Part shown: piece after piece, positions 1 to 6,940 of the stretch | Layout of the letters: every line of letters begins with the position of its first letter | How positions within the stretch are numbered: the first letter of the stretch is position 1 | Assembly: GCF_900582195.1 (NCBI RefSeq) | Contig: NZ_UTHA01000001.1 | Location: 496,001 to 560,000 of the forward strand | DNA from: Pseudomonas viridiflava | GTDB taxonomy: Bacteria; Pseudomonadota; Gammaproteobacteria; Pseudomonadales; Pseudomonadaceae | DNA length: 64,000 bases | Direction: 5' to 3' | Made by a program: the position numbers and the translations under genes | Notes under the pieces: model-generated | Told to the model about the DNA's origin: nothing | What the model saw: the letters and a program-made list of their open reading frames with translations, nothing else | The model's database searches: none

Positions 1-1361
1 CAGCTGCTGGCCACTATCGGTTCGGCCACTTCGGACTGAAGTCGCTTAATCGCATTGATGCCCGAGTCGTTACCTTTGTCGGCAGCAAGCTGATAACAGG
101 CCAAGGCGCGAGGAGTATCTTTCTTTCCTAGATCGCCGCTTTTCCAATAATCGCCTAACGAAACGAATGCATGCGTTGATCCCATGGTGGTAGCACGAAT
201 CAACTCTTTTTCAACGTCCAGCGGGCGCTGGCAGGGTCCTGAACCGGCCAATTCATTGCCAAAACAATAGAAGCCAGCCAACGACTCAGCACCGCTCGGC
301 GAATCAACGGCTGCTGCCTTGAAAAGAGCCTCAACTTTGCCGTATTCCAATTGCGGGGCCATACCCGACAGACTTAGCCCGGCCGCAGCCGAACTAGATA
401 TAGGATCGCCTGAAGCGGCCGCGCACAGGTAATTTTCCAAAGTCGCCTCAAAAAGTTCTCCTGTCAGTCGGTATTGCTCAAGGCCGCCCAAGCCAGCAAA
501 TCCTTGTCCGCGCTGCCAACAGAAATTCTCCGCACGACTCATTTTCCGCGTACTGGCTACAGAAAGCTCTTTATCAGGAATCGACCAGTCCTCAACCCCA
601 TCAAGCGTCCAGCATGACTTCCGCGAAAAGTTGAAAATCTTGATATTGCTGTTGCCGGCGCGTTTATCCACAACGTTAACGTGGCGGTCATCCACCTTCT
701 CGATCTCTATTCCTTCCACTTTCCCATCGGGCACGGCCACCATTAAGGGAAACGCCATATCGCGTCCCACCTCCGCAGTAACGTAGGTCACAATCCGCCC
801 TATATCCGACGTCCCCTTTAATACCAGCAGCTTCACGGCCTGCGCAGTTAGTCGCTTCTGCGATTCGGCATTAGCGGAGAATGCTGGAAGAAACTGTCCA
901 AAGTCTTGCGTAGGGCACGAGCCACGTCCAAATGTCGGGCCACTCCCGGTATCGGACGCGATATTGTCCAAAAACACTGAACGGTCACGACTCATACTGG
1001 CGATGCAATTGTTCACCGCTGCCACATGCGCCGAAGAGTCCGGTTCCGTCTCCAACGCATCGACCTGGCAATCGGTATCGCGCAGTTTGATCCAGGCGCG
1101 CTGAGCCTCCTGAACCGTTGCCTTTTGGCTCGCCGCAAGAACTGGATCGGTCTGATATCCACCTTCGAGCCGAACCATCAGTTCTTGATAACTGGTATTC
1201 AACTGCTTATCTGCAGCAACCTTGGCACTCACAGAACATCTTTCCCTCTGAGAGTTCGTAGTGATATCGACACATGCATCGTCAGCAAATGCATGTCCCC
1301 CCAACAGAGATAAACCACCAATCAGCACGGCGGGCAGCACCGGAATAAGATATTTACTCAA
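1..1361 (-). CDS. Exported LprI-like / Sel1-repeat protein (partial, runs off the window)
   Basis: An uninterrupted frame of over 450 codons enters from the left edge, so the C-terminus is missing. I place the start at a TTG at 1361 because a GGAA lies 7 bases upstream and the product then opens with a clean signal peptide (MSKYLIPVLPAVLIGG...GHAFA, cleavage before DDAC). Residues about 25-110 resemble the LprI/DUF1311 lysozyme-inhibitor fold: conserved Cys residues and the W-x-K-x-R-D-x-x-C signature (WIKLRDTDC). After a beta-rich middle, the last visible 150 residues look like Sel1/TPR-type helical repeats (for example GDYWKSGDLGKKDTPRALAC). The product is probably periplasmic. It lies 47 bases downstream of another LprI-like gene and is probably co-transcribed with it. 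A role in tolerating cell-wall hydrolases is inference from the family name and the neighbouring T6SS. Confidence 0.7.
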   Translation of the reverse strand, partial: MSKYLIPVLPAVLIGGLSLLGGHAFADDACVDITTNSQRERCSVSAKVAADKQLNTSYQELMVRLEGGYQTDPVLAASQKATVQEAQRAWIKLRDTDCQVDALETEPDSSAHVAAVNNCIASMSRDRSVFLDNIASDTGSGPTFGRGSCPTQDFGQFLPAFSANAESQKRLTAQAVKLLVLKGTSDIGRIVTYVTAEVGRDMAFPLMVAVPDGKVEGIEIEKVDDRHVNVVDKRAGNSNIKIFNFSRKSCWTLDGVEDWSIPDKELSVASTRKMSRAENFCWQRGQGFAGLGGLEQYRLTGELFEATLENYLCAAASGDPISSSAAAGLSLSGMAPQLEYGKVEALFKAAAVDSPSGAESLAGFYCFGNELAGSGPCQRPLDVEKELIRATTMGSTHAFVSLGDYWKSGDLGKKDTPRALACYQLAADKGNDSGINAIKRLQSEVAEPIVASS

Positions 1362-1407
1362 GGTAAATTCCAACAATATCTTGCGAAAGTGTATTTTTAA
1401 GTCGTGC

Positions 1408-2535
1408 TTATTCTTCAAGGGAGATAGCCATTTTCAGAGTAGATCCATTCAGATAAACGACTGCTTCGCGCCCATTAATATCGACAGGGGTAGGATTTTG
1501 GATTATTCCTTCATCACTAGCCTTCGCAATTTTTGTTAACGTCTTATCCGCAACATTGGCACGCCAAATAGTTTCATCACCATTCTTGAAATAAAACGTC
1601 GGCCGTGACTTGCTCCAAATCGGAGCATATATATTCCAACCGGCCTCGGGCCGACCAGCCTGCGCTATCGTTTCATACCCTGAGGTGTGCGAGTAGTACG
1701 CTTGCAATTTTCCATACTCACCACCCCAACCGAATGTCAAACCACTAACAGCATTTTCATCAGTATTTGGCCACTGCTGGAACAGCAAACTGCTTTCCAA
1801 CGGCGGAGATTTTGAACCGAGCTTATAGACCATCCCCCGCAGCTGATTCTTGGAGAGCTGCTGTCGATAGTAAAACGCCCCATCCAAGATTCCCGCGAAT
1901 CTTTTCCCTTCGTCGTTTGAACCCAAACTCAAAGCACCGTCAAAACCGATATCTTTCGCAATCGTGTGCAATACCGGCCTGTCGTTTTGATCAACGTACT
2001 CATATAGATTACCCCGGTACGCAATCATCGCCGCATCAAAATGCCCTTCGAACACGATGACATGCAACATGCCTGAAATTGTTTCAGCGGAGATCACAAA
2101 TCGTTCAACAGCCCCTTTTTCATTGGGAAGCCATGCTAAATCAATGACCTTCCATGAGCGTTCAAACTGTGTGTAGGGCTTATCACCCAACATTAACTTA
2201 ATATCTTTCTGAGTCGGCCTAGGCGCAATAGAAACCGGTGTGAGAAAGCTTATCTGCTGAACATAAGCTTCCTCTAAACACTCGACTGACTCACAAGAAT
2301 TACGCTCTGACTCAAGCCAATCACTTTCGATTATTTGCAAAGCTCGCCGATTTTTTATCGGTTTGAAGACCTCACTGAGCTTTTCGTCCATTGCGGACAA
2401 AGAAGGAGAACTACAAATTTTCCTCTCTACTTCCGTCGAAGCTTTGCCACAGTCGAAACTCGCAGAAAATGCGACCGAACTGAATAGCAAAAAGGTTAAC
2501 GATAAAAAGCGAGGGAGCGAATGTAAATTTTTCAT
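1408..2535 (-). CDS. Exported protein with N-terminal LprI/DUF1311-like domain
   Basis: This 375-residue protein starts with a signal peptide (MKNLHSLPRFLSLTFLLFSSVAFSA). A short domain with the LprI pattern follows: FDCGKASTEVERKIC, a helical stretch, then W-x6-RNSC. The remaining roughly 270 residues are beta-rich, contain a W-x-x-Y/F-rich segment, and match no family I recognise. The frame also offers ATG at 2547 and TTG at 2550; I prefer ATG 2535 because it gives a standard signal sequence, but no strong ribosome-binding site decides it. Mature protein is expected in the periplasm. It is the middle of three consecutive genes with LprI-type domains, which suggests a functional group, possibly inhibitors of lysozyme-like enzymes. 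Direct evidence for that role is absent. Confidence 0.7.
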   Translation of the reverse strand: MKNLHSLPRFLSLTFLLFSSVAFSASFDCGKASTEVERKICSSPSLSAMDEKLSEVFKPIKNRRALQIIESDWLESERNSCESVECLEEAYVQQISFLTPVSIAPRPTQKDIKLMLGDKPYTQFERSWKVIDLAWLPNEKGAVERFVISAETISGMLHVIVFEGHFDAAMIAYRGNLYEYVDQNDRPVLHTIAKDIGFDGALSLGSNDEGKRFAGILDGAFYYRQQLSKNQLRGMVYKLGSKSPPLESSLLFQQWPNTDENAVSGLTFGWGGEYGKLQAYYSHTSGYETIAQAGRPEAGWNIYAPIWSKSRPTFYFKNGDETIWRANVADKTLTKIAKASDEGIIQNPTPVDINGREAVVYLNGSTLKMAISLEE

Positions 2536-2546
2536 TGAATCAGCCA

Positions 2547-2771
2547 TCAAAGAAATTTTCCCACCGTCGAAACGGATACGTTTACGCTCCGCCTCAAAAT
2601 CAAATAATTTTGGCGCAACAAATAAATCCGTCCCCTCTCACAAGCGTCGAGCCTTCGAGAACCACCGTTGCATCGACGCCTTTGGCTGGACTGAACGTAG
2701 TGGCTTCGGCCACCCCCCGGGATCGTCCACATCAGCCCGAGCAGTAATACAGCCAGAATTTTTAACTGCAT
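2547..2771 (-). pseudogene. Probable frameshifted small exported-protein gene
   Basis: ATG at 2771 follows a good Shine-Dalgarno (GGGCGAG, 4 bases away) and encodes a hydrophobic leader (MQLKILAVLLLGLMWTIPG). In the current frame the leader runs into a basic, low-complexity-looking tail that ends at a TGA overlapping the next ATG. Removing one base from the C6G2 run at 2714-2721 gives instead ...PGVAEA|TTFSPAKGVDATVVLEG, a textbook signal-peptidase site and a natural-looking mature sequence, which stops soon after. A second shift would read on into a frame continuous with the gene at 1408. I infer a decayed gene or a sequencing error in a homopolymer; a real 74-residue protein is less likely. 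Confidence 0.4.
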
Positions 2772-2774
2772 TTG

Positions 2775-2930
2775 CTCGCCCTTACTCCCACTTGCATCCG
2801 GACTCTGGAGAGGAGTCGATGCTAGTGTTGATTCTGAAGCTGTACACCTTGCCGTTGGACTGCTTTGTGTAAGACATCGAGACGATCTGCGAGCCTTGAG
2901 TCATAAATTCATAAGTCCCCGTGACCTTCA
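2775..2930 (-). pseudogene. Possible gene remnant (C-terminal fragment)
   Basis: Between two exported-protein genes, about 50 codons on the minus strand read as natural protein (KVTGTYEFMTQGSQIVSMSY, ending ESGCKWE-stop). The frame has no ATG near its beginning, only a TTG near 2930, and upstream it overlaps the end of the preceding gene in another frame before meeting a stop. It ends 4 bases before the Shine-Dalgarno of the next frameshifted frame. It is most simply the surviving 3' end of a gene whose front part was lost. A short genuine gene starting at TTG is the alternative. No family recognised. Confidence 0.3.
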
Positions 2931-2941
2931 AACGCTTTATT

Positions 2942-3694
2942 TCACTGCTTGTTCTTGTTGTCCGGAGCCATAGCCAATTGACGCGCTCGCTCTATCGTCG
3001 CGCGGATCAAGCAGGAGTTCGACCATTCCCCAAACACCGATTTATACGATTTCGCCTCAGGCAGACACTCCGCATCGCGAAACTTCATCCAGGCTCTTTG
3101 GGTTTCTCTCAGCTCTTTCTGTGCTTTTTCGTCCAACCGCTCCATGCGCTCCCGGTAAACCAGGTTGAGCAGTGCATCCGTATCCGTCACGACCAGATCA
3201 AGCGTCCCACTCGGCAAAGTTGGCCACACAACGTCCGCCAATGCCTGCTTGGTTTCGTTGTTCCAATTGTAGAAACCGTTCTCTTCAACTTTCAGCCGGG
3301 CAGACCGCCCATAATGATTGGTCGGATCGCTCTCGCTGACTTCCGATTGGTAAACAATTTCCAGATAGATCGGGTCACTTGAGCGCTGAGGATCATTCAG
3401 AAGCGTTTGCCGAACAATGGCGCGTTGCTTTTTGCTCTCGGTTATTTCAATCGAAAAGCAAGGATCCGGGCCGGGACGGTCAGACGATTTCACCCTCGCC
3501 AGACAATCTTTACGAAGGGCCATGGATGGAGCATCCGGCCCCCATCCTACGTCTACAACCCTCACGAGCAGTCGTATTTCCGGATCTTTGGAAAAATCCG
3601 CCTGAAGCACCGTTGCGATCATCGTGCCTTCCGCATGGGCGAGGGACGATAGCAAGGACAGTAAAAAAACGACGCCGAATCTGAAAATCTTCAT
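2942..3694 (-). CDS. Exported protein with C-terminal LprI/DUF1311 domain
   Basis: I start this 250-residue product at ATG 3694 because AAGGA lies 9 bases upstream and a signal peptide follows immediately (MKIFRFGVVFLLSLLSSLAHA). The frame is open for 40 more codons upstream, but those lack signal features and cover a likely promoter. Residues about 25-165 form a beta-rich unknown region. Residues about 170-245 carry the LprI/DUF1311 pattern: a helical stretch, then RAWMKFRDAEC, a serine/tyrosine-rich loop, and NSCLIRATIERARQL. The Cys pair and W-x-K-x-R-D-x-x-C match the lysozyme-inhibitor family. It lies first in the minus-strand run of three LprI-type genes, downstream of the T6SS cargo genes and separated from them by a plus-strand gene. 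Confidence 0.7.
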   Translation of the reverse strand: MKIFRFGVVFLLSLLSSLAHAEGTMIATVLQADFSKDPEIRLLVRVVDVGWGPDAPSMALRKDCLARVKSSDRPGPDPCFSIEITESKKQRAIVRQTLLNDPQRSSDPIYLEIVYQSEVSESDPTNHYGRSARLKVEENGFYNWNNETKQALADVVWPTLPSGTLDLVVTDTDALLNLVYRERMERLDEKAQKELRETQRAWMKFRDAECLPEAKSYKSVFGEWSNSCLIRATIERARQLAMAPDNKNKQ

Positions 3695-3730
3695 TCCCTG
3701 ATTTCCTTGAAAAACTATAAAAGTCTGCAA

Positions 3731-3759
3731 TTCATACGATCTGAATTTGACCCACTCAA
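3731..3759 (-). promoter_or_regulatory. Candidate sigma70 promoter for the LprI-type gene at 2942-3694
   Basis: On the minus strand TTGAGT (3759-3754) and TATGAA (3736-3731) are separated by exactly 17 bases, and the -10 element lies about 37 bases upstream of the chosen ATG. Both hexamers differ from consensus. The assignment is from sequence only. Confidence 0.35.
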
Positions 3760-3943
3760 CCTCAGAATCAGATACAGGTGTCCTGCTGTAAGACCCTTCC
3801 ATTTTCTGACGCAAACGCTTAAACAGAACTTACGATCCTCCGATCTTCTGCTAAACGGATGTCATGTTCGTCGGACATTTCCCGCAAGACGCCGAGCCAT
3901 CCATGAACTATCCACCCCTCGCTTTCACCGCTAACCTTGATTT

Positions 3944-4168
3944 GTCACCGCAAAAAACGGTGACACGGACGTGCAAGTCCGGGTAAAAGACGACGCGCAA
4001 CGTCATAGGTCGCTGATCAGGCATATCCCTGCTCGCGGTACCGACTGTATGGCGGCTGTGCGTGGGAGATCCTTCTTTCGAGAGCGATCTGCCGGGTCCG
4101 TCTGCCCGGTCTTGCACACCTGCGCACAGCTGCCACCTTAATTTGCGTGCAAGCGAACGGTGGTGGCT
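3944..4168 (+). ncRNA. Highly structured 5' leader / candidate cis-regulatory RNA
   Basis: This stretch upstream of the small gene at 4195 contains a chain of hairpins readable by eye. GTCACCG/CGGTGAC (3944-3950 with 3958-3964, 7 bp perfect) is followed at once by CGGAC/GTCCG (3966-3970 with 3977-3981). Next comes CCGGG/CCCGG (4092-4096 with 4105-4109), and then an imperfect stem agctgccacc (4128-4137) with ggtggtggct (4159-4168) just before the ribosome-binding site. The last stem ends about 15 bases before GGAG, so it is placed to influence translation. I recall similar leaders before related small genes in other Pseudomonas genomes, but that is memory and not something seen here. Confidence 0.45.
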
Positions 4169-4194
4169 CCTCATATACAGACGGAGATACATCC

Positions 4195-4578
4195 ATGTTC
4201 AAAGTGACGCCCAACCCGCCAGACAACACTGGTGCCCCCGCCGAAGAATCCCTCGACACTGCGACGCTCGACAAAGAAGCCGCCGACCGCGCCTTCGCTC
4301 ACTACTTCCCGCCTACCAACGACAAACAGTCCAAACGCCGTAAAGGCAGACTCTTCACCATCTCCAATGACATCGACTCGGAAGCCCTCCTGGCCAACGC
4401 CTCCGAAGACATGCTGTCCATCAGCGCCATCGCTGCCAAATTAGCGGACGACGTCGAAGGCTCAAACCGCTCGGTAGCGCTAGCCCTTAGCCGAATTGCC
4501 GATGGTGCGCAGATCATGGTGGAACGTGCTTTGGATGATCTGGAAGACCTGATTGCAGGAAAGGCCGCGAAAGCGTAA
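4195..4578 (+). CDS. Small DUF6124-like cytoplasmic protein
   Basis: The 127-residue product begins MFKVTPNPPDNTGAPAEES, the typical opening of a Pseudomonas-specific small protein family that I recall as DUF6124. ATG 4195 has GGAG 9 bases upstream; an upstream in-frame start at 4147 would lie inside the structured leader and is rejected. The middle (KEAADRAFAHYFPP) is followed by a Lys/Arg patch (KQSKRRKGR). The C-terminal 80 residues are predicted mostly helical with acidic clusters (NASEDMLSISAIAAKLADD...IADGAQIMVERALDDLEDLIAG). There is no signal peptide or membrane segment. Members are usually multicopy in a genome and of unknown function. It is a single gene on the opposite strand to its neighbours, with its own leader and terminator. 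Confidence 0.65.
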   Translation: MFKVTPNPPDNTGAPAEESLDTATLDKEAADRAFAHYFPPTNDKQSKRRKGRLFTISNDIDSEALLANASEDMLSISAIAAKLADDVEGSNRSVALALSRIADGAQIMVERALDDLEDLIAGKAAKA

Positions 4579-4589
4579 GGAGTGTGACC

Positions 4590-4617
4590 GGGACGGATTA
4601 GAAAACTAACCCGTCCC
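4590..4617 (+). terminator. Hairpin terminator after the DUF6124-like gene
   Basis: GGGACGG (4590-4596) pairs with CCGTCCC (4611-4617), extended by TTAG/CTAA toward an AAAA loop. It begins 11 bases after the stop codon. The following tract (ctactttg) is only weakly T-rich. Confidence 0.55.
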
Positions 4618-4651
4618 CTACTTTGCGCTCTCTTCTCACTTTCATTCGTTA

Positions 4652-5155
4652 CTATCTCGATTCACCTTCATACAGCTTCGTTTCCGGATTAAAGCGCCAA
4701 ATATGAGGGGTAGTTAACGGCTTACCATCTCTGTGCATAATTTGATCTTGCTTATCCCTGTTATAAGAGTAGATTTTAATATCTCTAAACAGACTATCTT
4801 TTGGATGAGTATCGAGAACCTTCACATCAGCAAAATACTCACCACCAACGTTTCTTAAAAAGCCACGACATTGAATTAGAAATTCATAAATAAAATCACC
4901 GCTCGACCCGGCACTTGAATATGAAAGAAAAATAAAATCTTTCACTCCGTCACCATTGATATCTTCACTAGTGACAACCTTTCCTTCCTCAATTGAAAAT
5001 TTTTCATCTTCAATTCGAGAAAGCAAATCAAAATCACGTACACCTTCCGTCCACTGAGATAAAAAATATTTAGCACCATCTGCCGGAGCACATACATCTA
5101 TAGGGGCAGCGTTGACCGTAGCCGCAAAAAATGCAAGCAACAAAAAAAATCTCAT
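4652..5155 (-). CDS. Putative periplasmic immunity protein of the adjacent T6SS effector
   Basis: The 167-residue product has a signal peptide (MRFFLLLAFFAATVNA, then APIDVCAPADG), so it is exported. The middle contains a calcium-loop-like DINGDGVKDFIFLSYSS, as in FG-GAP/EF-type repeats, followed by a beta-rich C-terminus. ATG 5155 lies one base after the stop of the effector gene, and its Shine-Dalgarno GGAGA is inside the last effector codons, so the two are translationally coupled. Position, export and coupling are the hallmarks of an immunity protein protecting the periplasm or peptidoglycan. I recognise no named family. Composition is clearly AT-richer than the T6SS core, as expected for a transferred cargo pair. 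The frame upstream of 5155 overlaps the effector and is not used. Confidence 0.65.
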   Translation of the reverse strand: MRFFLLLAFFAATVNAAPIDVCAPADGAKYFLSQWTEGVRDFDLLSRIEDEKFSIEEGKVVTSEDINGDGVKDFIFLSYSSAGSSGDFIYEFLIQCRGFLRNVGGEYFADVKVLDTHPKDSLFRDIKIYSYNRDKQDQIMHRDGKPLTTPHIWRFNPETKLYEGESR

Positions 5156-5156
5156 A

Positions 5157-6929
5157 TCAATTCTCCATAATGAATGTGTGACGACCAGTCCTAACGGCAC
5201 CTTGAACTTGACCGGAACCATAAACTATGGCTCCAGTGATCGTATCATTCAACGCTTCTAAAGCATTAAATAATTTTGTTGTCAGTGCCGACTCATGTGC
5301 CGCCCCCCAGCTAGCAATCGGGAGTTGCCAATTCACCCCTCCCGACGTGTTTATCGTGTTTTGAAGGACATGGCGAAGCTGATTGTATTGTGGTACACCA
5401 ACGATGTGTGAAGGTCGCCAAACATGCCAACGCAAAAGTATGGCCACTGCCTTCTCCGAGGTATAGATAGTCCCTATAGTACTATTGACGACCACACCGC
5501 CAACACTGAAGCTAATCGGGTCAGTCAGTATTTCCCTTAGTCTTAGTTTGGCCATAGACCACATTGCTGCTCTATACCCAGGCATTGTGCGCGCAGCCAT
5601 ACTCAATCGATAAAACCAATGCCACGTTTTCAGATAATGCGCCTCGTCTTTCGAGTCGCCTAATTCTGTGAACTCACTGTCGGAATGAGTTGCTTGCGAA
5701 ACAGCGTAACTATCATTTGCGAGTTTGACCCAAGCCGCATAGGTCATTAGATCTTCGTTATACAAACCCGGACTATTCCATGCCTTCGTTGGATATAAAC
5801 CAAAATTACTAAAAACCTTTTTAAAAATTTCAGGCTCACGATTATTCAGGTAGGCCATAAATCCAGGAAGCTCACCTTTCCCATATGCATTTATATTTGG
5901 ATTTGATGAATATAGCCCCATAGTCCAATGGCAAGGCCCGCCAGAAATAAGAGCATTATCCCAAGCGTTTAGTACGTCAAATCGACCAAAACATTCTGCT
6001 TCCGCAACCACCCTTATCGTCCGATATGTTGAAAGGGCTGGACTATTTAGTTGCGCTGGGTTAGCGGGGGCACCGGTTATTTTCTCAACTGTCATTTCAG
6101 TCTGGGAGGACCAACTATGCGTTTTCCCCGCATTAGGTCCACCATAGGTTCCGGTCTGGTAGTAACCAACTGCATGATATTCTGTTTGAGCACGGCCATC
6201 TGGAAACGCAAAGTAACTACTGAAATCCCTGAATACAACTCTTGGGCCGCCCTCAGTAAAACTATCATGAGCCCAAATATTACAACCCTTTTGAGCCAAC
6301 TCGGTCCTATTTCCAGCTGTTATCTTCCAAGCTTCAAAAACAACTGGACACCGATAGTCGTTATCGAGCCAGTGTTCTATCGCCACTCTGGTCTTTTCAT
6401 TCACGACACCGCTTACAGGACCAACATACTTTGCAGAGTTAGCTATAGACTGAAGACTATCAACATAATAAGTTACAGGACCTACAGTTGACCCGCTAAC
6501 AACCGGAGCTTTTCCAGCTTTGGCTACAACACCCGCCGAGCCGTCATAGTAAACATCCAAGTTATTTATCCGCACGGGGGAACCAGCCTGATCTAGCAGC
6601 AGCTGCCCCTTTTTTTCAGCTCTAACACATGCAACCTGTGCCATTGAAGCATATATCTGAAATTCTCGAACGGCCCACTCGGTCCTAGTATCAAACTCCC
6701 CAGTAGGTTTGCCTAGTACAGAGAACCCTAGACCAATCAAGTCCTCCTGAAGCTTTCTTACATGCTCTGGCACTGCTAAGGCCGCGCTATTCCCCGAAGC
6801 TGCACCAGCTGTTTCAGCATTAGTAATAGCAACTGGTGGGTTATCAACACCTCCCCAACGTGGAGGTGTGTTCTGCGCAGGTTTTCCGTCATGATCCTTT
6901 TTACGGAGATCAAAATTGCCGTAAATCAT
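5157..6929 (-). CDS. Putative T6SS peptidoglycan-targeting effector with PG-binding-like repeats
   Basis: This 590-residue protein has no signal peptide and follows vgrG by 11 bases, with GGGA upstream of ATG 6929. Residues about 53-100 (HVRKLQEDLIGLGF...GEFDTRTEWAVREFQ) match the PG_binding_1 pattern. Residues about 155-192 look like a second, diverged copy (DSLQSIAN...GVVNEKTRVAIEHWL). Residues 309-340 carry A-E-A-E-C-x-G-R-F-D-x-L-N-A-W-D-N-x-L-I-S-G-G-x-x-x-W-T, which resembles the E...N-x-[YW]-D...S-x-G...W-T motif of lysozyme-like muramidases. That makes Glu310 or Glu312 a candidate catalytic acid, by inference. The C-terminal 250 residues are unassigned. Likely cargo of the VgrG upstream, delivered to the periplasm of rival cells to cut cell wall. 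The coding sequence is AT-richer than the flanking T6SS genes. Confidence 0.7.
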   Translation of the reverse strand: MIYGNFDLRKKDHDGKPAQNTPPRWGGVDNPPVAITNAETAGAASGNSAALAVPEHVRKLQEDLIGLGFSVLGKPTGEFDTRTEWAVREFQIYASMAQVACVRAEKKGQLLLDQAGSPVRINNLDVYYDGSAGVVAKAGKAPVVSGSTVGPVTYYVDSLQSIANSAKYVGPVSGVVNEKTRVAIEHWLDNDYRCPVVFEAWKITAGNRTELAQKGCNIWAHDSFTEGGPRVVFRDFSSYFAFPDGRAQTEYHAVGYYQTGTYGGPNAGKTHSWSSQTEMTVEKITGAPANPAQLNSPALSTYRTIRVVAEAECFGRFDVLNAWDNALISGGPCHWTMGLYSSNPNINAYGKGELPGFMAYLNNREPEIFKKVFSNFGLYPTKAWNSPGLYNEDLMTYAAWVKLANDSYAVSQATHSDSEFTELGDSKDEAHYLKTWHWFYRLSMAARTMPGYRAAMWSMAKLRLREILTDPISFSVGGVVVNSTIGTIYTSEKAVAILLRWHVWRPSHIVGVPQYNQLRHVLQNTINTSGGVNWQLPIASWGAAHESALTTKLFNALEALNDTITGAIVYGSGQVQGAVRTGRHTFIMEN

Positions 6930-6940
6930 TGCTCATTCCC

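Noticed and set aside
3908..4274. Minus-strand frames opposite the structured leader
   Set aside because: Arg/Ser-rich sequence with no start signal; the hairpin structure and downstream gene explain the region better.
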